NCBI GenBank assembly: GCA_963714145.1
Contig: OY970235.1
Location: 5,890,001 to 5,954,000 of the forward strand
DNA from: JBBWZH01 sp035544115
GTDB taxonomy: Bacteria; Actinomycetota; Actinomycetes; Mycobacteriales; CADCTP01
Reading direction: 5' to 3'
DNA: 64,000 nucleotides
Shown here one piece after another: positions 41,858 through 48,764 of the stretch. The notes beneath the pieces are model-generated. The model was not told where the DNA came from. It did not search any database and saw only the letters and a program-made list of their open reading frames with translations. The stretch's first letter is position 1. Every line of letters starts with the position of its first letter. A program made the translations under genes and the position numbers.

Positions 41858-42910
41858 CTAGGCGTCCTCGTCTCCGGCTGGGGCCGGCCGGGCGGACAGC
41901 CGCCAGGCACCGACCGCGAGCAGCGCGAACCCGGCCACCGCGATCAGTTCGGTGATCATGCCCGGGCCGGCGCCGACGACCGGCGAGCGGGCCGCGGTCA
42001 GCGCCGAGCGCAGCGCCTCGGTGAGCAGTACGGCGGCCAGCCCGGCGAACGCGCCGACCGTCGCCAGCCGGGGCCGGAGGGTGGCCGCGATCACCCCCCA
42101 GCCGGCCACCGCGAGCGCCAGCACCAGCCCGCCGAGCAGCGCCAGGCCGTCCTGCTGGAGCACCCCCGGGGCGGCCGCGCCGCTCACCGACGAGCTGAGC
42201 TGGGGCATCCCGACCGCGACCGCGGCGACCAGGCCGACCGTGAGCCCGGCGGTGGCGAACCTCGGCCGCAGCCCGTCGAACCGGCCCTCGTCCTCCATCC
42301 CGGTCCGCGACCAGGCCACACTGGCCACCAGGAACGCGGCGACCAGCACCGCGTCGGCGATGAACTGCAGCAGCAAGCCGCCGCCGACGCTGTAGTGGAA
42401 GCTGCCGGCCAGCCCGATCTGCAGGTCCTGGCTGCTGCGGTCGCCGCTGTCCAGCTGGTAGCCGGTGATCAGCAGCAACCCGGCGATAGCCGTGCCGGCG
42501 GTCAACAGCACGGCCAGCCCGAGCCGGGGCAGCCGGCCCAGCGCGCAGAGCGCCCCGCCGGCGCCGACCACGGCCGCGAACGGCAGCAGCGCGATCCAGT
42601 CGAACGCGTTGCCGCCGCCGAGGTCGATCGGGCCGGCATGGGCCAGCGGGATCGCCGGAACCGCGAACCGGAGCAGCACGCCGAGCACGGCCAGCGCGCC
42701 GGCCACCCGGGCCAGCACCGGCACCGGGCCCACCACCAGGCCGACCGCGGGTTCGGCCGCGGCGGCCTCCTTGGCGCGGGCCGGCGGGCGGGCAGCGGGC
42801 TTGCGGGCGGGCGCGGTCGGACCGGTCCGGACCGCCTTCGCGGTGGGCCGGGCCGAGGCTGTCCCGCCGGGCCGGGCCGCCGCCGGCCGTTGCTTCCGCG
42901 AGGCGCTCAT
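41858..42910 (-). CDS. Multi-pass membrane protein with basic Ala-Pro N-terminus
   Basis: A 350-residue protein. A long basic, low-complexity cytoplasmic N-terminus (about 1-60, 'RPTAKAVRTGPTAPARKPAARP') is followed by about eight hydrophobic helices. I do not recognise a family. The N-terminus resembles those of actinobacterial envelope proteins that bind nucleic acid or the cell membrane. The -10 box TAGCGT ends seven bases before the ATG, so the mRNA is probably leaderless. It lies upstream of the B12-domain gene on the same strand with a 55-base gap; no functional link is apparent. Confidence 0.6.
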   Translation of the reverse strand: MSASRKQRPAAARPGGTASARPTAKAVRTGPTAPARKPAARPPARAKEAAAAEPAVGLVVGPVPVLARVAGALAVLGVLLRFAVPAIPLAHAGPIDLGGGNAFDWIALLPFAAVVGAGGALCALGRLPRLGLAVLLTAGTAIAGLLLITGYQLDSGDRSSQDLQIGLAGSFHYSVGGGLLLQFIADAVLVAAFLVASVAWSRTGMEDEGRFDGLRPRFATAGLTVGLVAAVAVGMPQLSSSVSGAAAPGVLQQDGLALLGGLVLALAVAGWGVIAATLRPRLATVGAFAGLAAVLLTEALRSALTAARSPVVGAGPGMITELIAVAGFALLAVGAWRLSARPAPAGDEDA

Positions 42911-42917
42911 CTGCCGG

Positions 42918-42923
42918 ACGCTA
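42918..42923 (-). promoter_or_regulatory. -10 box of membrane protein gene; leaderless start
   Basis: TAGCGT on the minus strand ends seven bases before the ATG at 42910. Confidence 0.45.
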
Positions 42924-43098
42924 GCAATACCGGCCATCCGGCCAACCGGCGCGGGAAAGCCGGGCCGTGATCGCAACTGTGTGTTTCACTGAGGTGACGC
43001 TGCGGGCACGGTTCGTGGGCGTCAGGCGATCTCTCCCCGCGCGCCGCATGATCGGTGCCCGTCGCGGGTACCCGCCCGGCCCGGGAGGAGGGCTGCCG

Positions 43099-44049
43099 AT
43101 GGCTACCGTGGTCCACCGGGCCAGCCGGGCGGCCGCCCGCGGGCTGCGCACCGTCGCCTCGCCGGACGGGATCCGCGGCGCCGGCACCGAACTCGCCTGG
43201 ATCGCCGCGCACGTCGCGCTCTACCCGATGGGGTTCCGCGCCGCGCGGCCGGCCGGCACCGGCGACCGGCACCGGCTGGACGGGCTCACCCCGGTGCAGC
43301 GCGGGCTGCTGCACAGCGACGTGGAGGCGGCCGGCACCCCGATCCTGCTGGTGCACGGGATGGTCGGCAACGGCTCGATCTTCACCGTGCTGCGCCGGTC
43401 GCTGAGCCGCCGCGGCTTCGGCCCGGTACACACCGTGAACTACAGCCCGTTCACCCGGGATGTCCGGACAGCTGCACGTCTACTGAGCCGACAGGTCGAG
43501 ATACTGTGCGGCCGGACGGGCTATGAACGGGTGCATCTGATCGCGCACAGCCTGGGCGGCGTCATCGCCCGCTACTACGTCCAGCTACTGGGTGGCGACG
43601 CCCGGGTGCACACGCTGGTCACCCTCGGCACCCCGCACGGCGGCACCAACGCGGCGCACCTGCTGCCGGTGCTGCTGGCCCGGCAACTGCGCCCCGGCTC
43701 GGACCTGCTGGCCGAACTGGACGCCCCGGTGCCCCGGTGCGACACCCGGTTCGTCGCGATCTGGAGCGACCTGGACCAGTTGATCTACCCCAAGGAACAC
43801 GCCCAACTGGCACACCCGGGGCTGGCCGCCCGCAACGTGCTGCTGGCCGGCGCCGGGCACCTCTCGCTGCCCAGCGACCGGCGGGCCATCCAGGAGGTCT
43901 CCCGGGCCCTGACCCGCCTCCAGGTCGACGGCACCAGCGACACCGACGCGGCCGATGTCGCTACCGTCAGTGACTGCGACAATCATCGCCCGCAGCCCCC
44001 GGGGCGGCGCTGGCGGCACCCCGAGCGGCTCGACCGGTCCGCCGGCTGA
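43099..44049 (+). CDS. Alpha/beta-hydrolase, lipase-like
   Basis: A 316-residue hydrolase. The oxyanion-hole strand 'ILLVHGMVGNGSIFTVLRRSL' and nucleophile elbow 'HLIAHSLGGVIARYY' (Ser) identify a lipase/esterase of the EstA/triacylglycerol-lipase type. The Asp probably lies in 'IWSDLDQLIYP' and the His in 'LAGAGHLSLPS'. No clear signal peptide is seen; a hydrophobic stretch near residue 35 ('AWIAAHVALYPMGF') may anchor it. The ATG at 43099 follows GGGAGGAGGG. The last 35 residues are polar and probably disordered. The natural substrate is unknown. Confidence 0.8.
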   Translation: MATVVHRASRAAARGLRTVASPDGIRGAGTELAWIAAHVALYPMGFRAARPAGTGDRHRLDGLTPVQRGLLHSDVEAAGTPILLVHGMVGNGSIFTVLRRSLSRRGFGPVHTVNYSPFTRDVRTAARLLSRQVEILCGRTGYERVHLIAHSLGGVIARYYVQLLGGDARVHTLVTLGTPHGGTNAAHLLPVLLARQLRPGSDLLAELDAPVPRCDTRFVAIWSDLDQLIYPKEHAQLAHPGLAARNVLLAGAGHLSLPSDRRAIQEVSRALTRLQVDGTSDTDAADVATVSDCDNHRPQPPGRRWRHPERLDRSAG

Positions 44050-44325
44050 TCATCACCGCAGCGAGCGCCGGTTGGCCGTCACCCACCCGAGCGAACTGGA
44101 CGTTTGACCGCAGGGTCGGACGCAATGCCGCCGGGGAACACGGCCGGGCATCCGTTGACGGCCATCCGGGTGACTCCAGCGGCGGATGTTTGCCTTCCCG
44201 CCCGCTCTTGGTTACGGTCCGGTCTCGGTGTTCGGACGGACACCGCTTACGTATCGCCTGCCGGCTTGGACACGGGGGTCGGCGACAGGCTGTTACGAAG
44301 GCGCCGCCGCACGAAGGGTTGATAC
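44050..44325 (+). promoter_or_regulatory. Long leader before M23 peptidase; possible c-di-AMP (ydaO-type) riboswitch
   Basis: These 276 bases hold no supported gene. Actinobacterial cell-wall hydrolase genes often carry c-di-AMP riboswitches. The leader has GGGGAACA (44133-44140) and GGGTGACTC (44168-44176), similar to two conserved blocks of that RNA, separated by a possible hairpin (GGCC...GGCC). The third block, normally CCGTCAGC-like, is not clear. The call rests on partial matches and context. Confidence 0.35.
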
Positions 44326-45090
44326 GTGTCGCGACATCGCCGGCCTGAGGGCCGACATCGCGCGCACAGACCTCCGTCGAACCGGGCTCCGGCCATCGTC
44401 GCCAGCGCCGTCATCGGCGCCACGGCCGCCGCCTTCTCCACCGCGGCCGCATCGGCCGACGGTGGGCTGGGAGCCATGGCAGCCGACGTGGCCGCGTTGC
44501 AGGCACCAGTGCCGGAACATGCCCTGGGTCTCGACACGCCCAACTCGGCCGCCAGTACGGTCCCGGCCGAGGAACCCATGTACGGCCACCAGTCGCTGTC
44601 CACCGTCGCCGCGCAGACCCGGCTCGCCGACATCCGCTCCTCCCGCGAGGCCAAGCGCCGCCAGGTGCTGCTCGCCGAGCAGGCGCGTCCGAAGTGGACG
44701 CTGCCGATGCGGCCCGGCTCGTACGTCATCTCGTCCTGCTTCTGCCCGCGCTGGGGCACCTTCCACTACGGCCTGGACATGGCCGCGCCCTGGGGCACCC
44801 CGTTCTACGCCGCCGGTGACGGCACCGTGATCTACGCCGGGCCGATGAACGGCTACGGCAACGTGATCATGATCCAGCACGCCAACAGCGATGTCAGCGT
44901 CTACGGGCACGAGTCGAAGGTCCTCGTCACCAAGGGCGAGAAGGTGCGGGCCGGCCAGTTGATCGGCCTGGTCGGCGCGCTCGGCCAGGCGACCGGGCCG
45001 CACCTGCACTTCGAGATCCGGCTCGGCGGCGAGAACGGCGAGAAGGCCGACCCGGTGCCGTGGCTGGAGGCCCGCGGGATCACCGCCTGA
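44326..45090 (+). CDS. Secreted M23-family peptidase (LytM-like)
   Basis: A 254-residue protein. A basic start and a hydrophobic segment ('APAIVASAVIGATAAAFSTAAASA') form a signal peptide. The C-terminal zinc peptidase has the expected ligands: 'FHYGLDMAAPWGTPFYA' (His, Asp) and 'GPHLHFEIRL' (HxH). 'GYGNVIMIQHAN' and 'VYGHESKVLV' complete the fold. M23 enzymes cut peptidoglycan cross-bridges. The place beside sucCD and pcrA is conserved in actinobacteria. The GTG at 44326 has only a weak AAGG ribosome site. Its end overlaps an unsupported upstream extension of the next gene. Confidence 0.85.
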   Translation: MSRHRRPEGRHRAHRPPSNRAPAIVASAVIGATAAAFSTAAASADGGLGAMAADVAALQAPVPEHALGLDTPNSAASTVPAEEPMYGHQSLSTVAAQTRLADIRSSREAKRRQVLLAEQARPKWTLPMRPGSYVISSCFCPRWGTFHYGLDMAAPWGTPFYAAGDGTVIYAGPMNGYGNVIMIQHANSDVSVYGHESKVLVTKGEKVRAGQLIGLVGALGQATGPHLHFEIRLGGENGEKADPVPWLEARGITA

Positions 45091-45158
45091 CCGCCGGCAC
45101 GGCCGCCACCGGCGAGGGCGGCGCGCGGCCGCAGCCGGCCGGCCGGCAGGATGTACCG

Positions 45159-46472
45159 GTGAACAGCGGAACCACCCCGGCCGGCGCGGCCGCCGAGACC
45201 CGCCAGCCGGCCAGCGCCCCGGCCGCGACAGCACCACCCCTCACCGGCCCGGGCCCGCGCTGGATCGTCTACCGCTGGCTGCTCACCCGGTTGATCACGA
45301 TGCTGATCCTGATCCCGGAGAAGAACATCCTCGGCGACGTCCGCTACTACCTCCGGCAGTTGCACGAGCTGTTCTCCACGACCGGCGTGAACGGCTCGCT
45401 GCCGGAGTACCCGGTGCCCTCGCTCGCGGTGTTCCTGCCGCCGTACTGGATCGCCGCCGGCCGGGAGCATCCGTACCAGTGGGCCTTCGTGATCATGATG
45501 ATCCTGATCGACGCGGGGTTCACCGCGGCGCTCTGGCGCTCGTTCGGGCGGCGGCCGGGGCCCGGGGTCTGGCTCTGGCTGCTGCTCGTGCCCTGCCTCG
45601 GCCCGCTCACCTTCGCCCGGTTCGACCTGGTGTCGGCCGCGCTGGCGGGCGGCGCGGTGCTGGCGCTGGCGGCCCGCCGGCCGGTCAGCACCGGCCTGCT
45701 GACCGCGTTCGGCGCGGCGGTGAAGCTCTGGCCGGCGGCGCTGCTGCCGGCGCTGCTGATCCGCCGGGAGGGCCGGGGCCGGCTGGCCAGCGCCGCGCTG
45801 CTCTCCGGCGCGGTGATCGGGCTGATCTCGCTGGTGCTGGCCGGCTACGACCGGGTGGTGTCGCCGCTGACCTGGCAGGGTGACCGGGGCCTGCAGATCG
45901 AGTCGCTGTTCGCGCTGCCGCTGCTGTGGGGCCGGGTGTTCAGCCCGGACACCTGGCAGACGCCGTACACCCGGTTCTACGCCTTCCAGATCGAGGGCCC
46001 GGGCGCCCGGGCGCTGCTCGCGGTGTCGACGGTCTGCATGGTCGCCGCGGTGGCCATCCTCGGCTGGCTCTGGTGGCGGGTGCTGCGCTGGGACCAGCGG
46101 CGCCCCGCGGACGTGCTGCCGGTGGCCGGCCTGCTCATGCTCGGCACCGCCGGCCTGCTGGTGATCACCAACCGGACGCTCAGCCCGCAGTACCTGCTCT
46201 GGACCGGCGGCCTGCTCGCCGCGCTCGGCTGCGTGGCGCCGACCGAACCGCTGCTGCCCCGGCTGAACCGACTGCTGCTCGGCACCTGCCTGGTCACCCA
46301 GATCATCTACCCGCTCGGGTACGGCATGCTCACCGGCGTCAACGCCGGCACCTGGCTCGGCGTGACGCTGCTGACCGCCCGCAACGGCGCGTTGCTGGCG
46401 CTGACCGTGCTGGCGCTGCGCCGGGTGGTGGTGCTGACCCGGCCCGCCACCCGGTCACCGACCCGGTCATGA
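45159..46472 (+). CDS. GT87-like (DUF2029) membrane mannosyltransferase
   Basis: A 437-residue protein with about ten helices. It resembles the actinobacterial alpha-mannosyltransferases of the GT-C class (PimE-like, GT87). 'EKNILGDVRYYLRQLHELF' in the first extracytoplasmic loop carries an Asp at the usual catalytic place. 'RFDLVSAALAGGAVLALAARRPVSTGLL' and 'LWPAALLPALLIRR' are typical of the family. It would use polyprenyl-phosphate-mannose to extend a lipoglycan outside the membrane. The GTG at 45159 follows GGCAGGA. A partner gene overlaps its stop (ATGA). Confidence 0.7.
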   Translation: MNSGTTPAGAAAETRQPASAPAATAPPLTGPGPRWIVYRWLLTRLITMLILIPEKNILGDVRYYLRQLHELFSTTGVNGSLPEYPVPSLAVFLPPYWIAAGREHPYQWAFVIMMILIDAGFTAALWRSFGRRPGPGVWLWLLLVPCLGPLTFARFDLVSAALAGGAVLALAARRPVSTGLLTAFGAAVKLWPAALLPALLIRREGRGRLASAALLSGAVIGLISLVLAGYDRVVSPLTWQGDRGLQIESLFALPLLWGRVFSPDTWQTPYTRFYAFQIEGPGARALLAVSTVCMVAAVAILGWLWWRVLRWDQRRPADVLPVAGLLMLGTAGLLVITNRTLSPQYLLWTGGLLAALGCVAPTEPLLPRLNRLLLGTCLVTQIIYPLGYGMLTGVNAGTWLGVTLLTARNGALLALTVLALRRVVVLTRPATRSPTRS

Positions 46473-47992
46473 GCGCACCCGCGCCGGCCGCTACCCGGGT
46501 CGGCTGGCTGCCGGCGGTGCGGGCCGGCGACGCGGCGCTGCTGTCGGTCGTGGTCATCGCCGGCTCCGTCACCCGGCACGCCGTCTACACGACCGTCGGC
46601 GTGGCGATCCTGGTGCTCGCGGTGCTGGCGCTGGCCGGCGCGGTACAGCACGGGCTGGGCCCGCCCAGCCCGCTCGGCGTGCTGCTCGCGGTCGGCCTGG
46701 CCGGGCTCGCCCAGGTGCTCAAGCCGCCGTACATGAACGTGGACGGCCGTACCTGGGCGCTGCGCGGCGGGGTGTACCTGTGCCTGGCCGGCACCGGGCT
46801 GGCCGGCGCGCTGCTGCTGCCCCGGCTGGCTGGCCGGCAGCGGGTGGCCCTGACCGGCGCCGGGCTGGCCGCGGTGGCCGGCAGCTACCTGCTGGTGATC
46901 AGGGGCAGCGCCCGGCCGCTGATCGACGTCTGGGCGATCCTGCAGGGCGCCTCGCTCGGTGTCGTCCACGGCCACAACCCGTACGAGATGGTGTTCGCGA
47001 ACGTGCCGCCGGGCCAGGTCGACAACTGCTTCAACTACCTGCCCGCCACCTTCCTGGTCGGCGTGCCGACCCGGCTGTTGTTCGGCGACGTGCGGTACGC
47101 CGAAGCCGCCGTCCTCGGCGCCGGCGTGGTCGCGCTGGCCTGGTGGACGCTGCGCGCGACCGGCCGGCCGGCGCCAGCAGCTGCCGGACAGCCCGACCGC
47201 GGCCGCGGACCGGCCGAGCGCCGCGGACCGGCCGGGGGCGAGGGCGGACCAGCCGGAGGCGAGAGCGGACCGGCCGGGGGCGAGGGCGGACCGGCCGGGG
47301 GCGAGGGCGGACCGGCCGGGGGCTGGCCACAGCGCGCCGGGGTGGCGCCGGCGCTGGCGGTCCTGCTCGGCGTCCTGCCCGGGGCGCTGTACGACACGCA
47401 GCAAGCGTGGAACGAGACGATCCTGGCCGGGGCGCTGGTGACCGGGGCGGTGCTGCTGGCGGCCGGCCGCAGCGGTGCGGCCTGGGCGGCGGTGGCCTGC
47501 CTGGCGCTGGCTTTGTGCACCAAGCAGCACGTGGTGCTGCTGCTGCCGCTGTGGGCGCTCTGGCCGACGTTCGGGGTGCGCCGGGCGGTGGCCGCCGCGG
47601 CCGGCGCGGCCGCGGTCGGGCTGCCCTGGGTGCTGGCCGACTTCTCCCGGTTCAAGCACTGCGTGCTGGACTTCTTCGTCGACCTGCCGGCCCGGCCGGA
47701 CTCGCTCTCGATCTGGCACCTGCTGCCCGGCCCGCTCGCCACGCCGGCCGTGCTGGCGCTGACCGCCGGGGCGTACGCGCTCGCGCTGCGGCGGCTGCCG
47801 CGCACCCCGGGTGGGCTGCTGGTCGGCTGCGGGCTGGTGCTGGCCGGCTTCGACCTGGCCAACAAGCAGAGCTTCCTCAACCAGTGGCTGCTGGTCGCCC
47901 AACTCGTCGTCGCCGGCCTGGCGCTGCTCGCCGCCGACCGCCCGGCGGCCACCGGGCGGCCCGTCACCGCCGGCACGTCTTCGAACGCCTGA
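46469..47992 (+). CDS. GT-C-like membrane protein with PAGGEGG repeat loop
   Basis: A 507-residue protein with about 12 helices, translationally coupled (ATGA) to the preceding GT87-like gene. 'GVVHGHNPYEMVFANVPPGQVDNCFNYLPATFLVG' and 'FKHCVLDFFVDLPARPDSLSIWHLLPG' resemble actinobacterial membrane glycosyltransferases. No exact family is claimed. A cytoplasmic-size loop (about residues 240-288) consists of 'GPAGGEGGPAGGES' repeats, another in-frame GC-rich expansion. The shared operon suggests joint work on an envelope glycan. Confidence 0.6.
   Translation: MSAPAPAATRVGWLPAVRAGDAALLSVVVIAGSVTRHAVYTTVGVAILVLAVLALAGAVQHGLGPPSPLGVLLAVGLAGLAQVLKPPYMNVDGRTWALRGGVYLCLAGTGLAGALLLPRLAGRQRVALTGAGLAAVAGSYLLVIRGSARPLIDVWAILQGASLGVVHGHNPYEMVFANVPPGQVDNCFNYLPATFLVGVPTRLLFGDVRYAEAAVLGAGVVALAWWTLRATGRPAPAAAGQPDRGRGPAERRGPAGGEGGPAGGESGPAGGEGGPAGGEGGPAGGWPQRAGVAPALAVLLGVLPGALYDTQQAWNETILAGALVTGAVLLAAGRSGAAWAAVACLALALCTKQHVVLLLPLWALWPTFGVRRAVAAAAGAAAVGLPWVLADFSRFKHCVLDFFVDLPARPDSLSIWHLLPGPLATPAVLALTAGAYALALRRLPRTPGGLLVGCGLVLAGFDLANKQSFLNQWLLVAQLVVAGLALLAADRPAATGRPVTAGTSSNA
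47220..47330. repeat. GCGGACCGGCCGGGGGCGAG-type tandem repeats in GT-C-like gene
   Basis: Five to six near-identical units of about 18-21 bases (core GGACCGGCCGGGGGCGAG) encode 'GPAGGE' repeats within a loop of the membrane protein. Confidence 0.75.
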
Positions 47993-48017
47993 TCGACCCG
48001 ATCGGCCGACGCCCAGG

Positions 48018-48026
48018 TTATCCACA
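48018..48026 (+). promoter_or_regulatory. Single DnaA-box match
   Basis: TTATCCACA equals the strong DnaA-box consensus. It lies alone, 90 bases upstream of the second VapBC promoter, without an AT-rich unwinding region or further boxes nearby. Confidence 0.35.
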
Positions 48027-48097
48027 GGCCAGAAGTTTCCGCTGGCGCCGGTCTGACGCGTGGAGGAACATCTTCGGCATGATTCCTATGGCACCAC

Positions 48098-48126
48098 CTG
48101 ACACACGCCATACGTCCGTCTACACT
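48098..48126 (+). promoter_or_regulatory. Promoter of second VapBC pair
   Basis: CTGACA (48098-48103), a 17-base spacer and TACACT (48121-48126) form a near-consensus housekeeping promoter. It ends six bases before the GTG at 48133, so the message is leaderless. Confidence 0.65.
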
Positions 48127-48132
48127 TCTGAT

Positions 48133-48360
48133 GTGGACAAGACCACCCTGTACCTGCCGAGCGAGTTGCTTCGCGAGCTGCGGGATGCCGCCCAGCGCAC
48201 CGGGCAGTCCCAGGCGGAGATCGTCCGGGCCGCGCTGCGCAGCTACTTCGATCGAGAGGGGTCCCGGCCGCTGCCGAAGTCGTTCGGTGCGTTCGAGGAT
48301 CTCGGCGTGACCGGCGCGGAGAGCGAAGCCTGGCTCGAGCGCGAGTGGAGCCGGCGCTGA
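48133..48360 (+). CDS. Ribbon-helix-helix antitoxin (VapB-like)
   Basis: A 75-residue protein starting at GTG. The N-terminus 'KTTLYLPSELLRELRDAAQ' plus 'SQAEIVRAALRSYF' is a ribbon-helix-helix DNA-binding domain. The acidic tail 'FGAFEDLGVTGAESEAWLEREW' should wrap the toxin. The toxin gene starts 16 bases before its end, so the pair is coupled. The promoter directly ahead is well formed and probably autorepressed. A single DnaA box lies about 100 bases upstream; it is not obviously related. Confidence 0.8.
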   Translation: MDKTTLYLPSELLRELRDAAQRTGQSQAEIVRAALRSYFDREGSRPLPKSFGAFEDLGVTGAESEAWLEREWSRR

Positions 48361-48761
48361 TCACGCTCGACACCTCGGCGCTGCTGCCGCTGCTGTCCCG
48401 GCGGGATCCGGCACACATCCAGATGCGGGCCGCGGTCGCCGCCAACCGCGGTCCGTACCTGGTGCCGGCCGGAATCCTCGCCGAGATCGGCTACCTGGTC
48501 GGCCAGCGGGCCGGCCCGGCCGCGCTGACCGTGCTGCTCGACGACCTGGCGACCGGCGCGCTGACGTACGACTGCGGTGACCGCGACCTTCCTCGGGTCC
48601 GCGAGCTGGTGCTGCGGTACCAGGATCTGCCGCTCGGCGTCGCCGACGCGGCGGTGGTCGCCTGCGCCGAACGCAGCGGCGGGCGGGTGCTCGCGCTCGA
48701 CCGCGACTTCGGTGTCGTCGCGAAGGAAGGCACGATCACGGTGCTCCCGGAGCCGGCGTAG
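48345..48761 (+). CDS. PIN-domain toxin (VapC-like RNase)
   Basis: A 138-residue PIN protein, GTG start at 48345 overlapping the antitoxin gene by 16 bases. The four acidic metal-ligand positions are visible: D9 in 'TLDTSALLPL', Glu in 'LAEIGYLVG', Asp in 'LGVADAAVVA' and Asp in 'ALDRDFGVV'. It should be a Mg-dependent endoribonuclease. It differs clearly in sequence from the PIN toxin at 1.4-1.8 kb, so the two pairs were gained independently. pcrA follows on the other strand after three bases. Confidence 0.85.
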   Translation: MEPALITLDTSALLPLLSRRDPAHIQMRAAVAANRGPYLVPAGILAEIGYLVGQRAGPAALTVLLDDLATGALTYDCGDRDLPRVRELVLRYQDLPLGVADAAVVACAERSGGRVLALDRDFGVVAKEGTITVLPEPA

Positions 48762-48764
48762 GGC

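Noticed and set aside
45060..45158. Earlier start of the GT87-like gene overlapping the M23 peptidase gene
   Set aside because: No ribosome site; residues are unlike the family; the GTG at 45159 is preceded by GGCAGGA.
48018..48026. Replication origin
   Set aside because: Only one DnaA box, no AT-rich region, and no dnaA/dnaN/gyrB neighbours.
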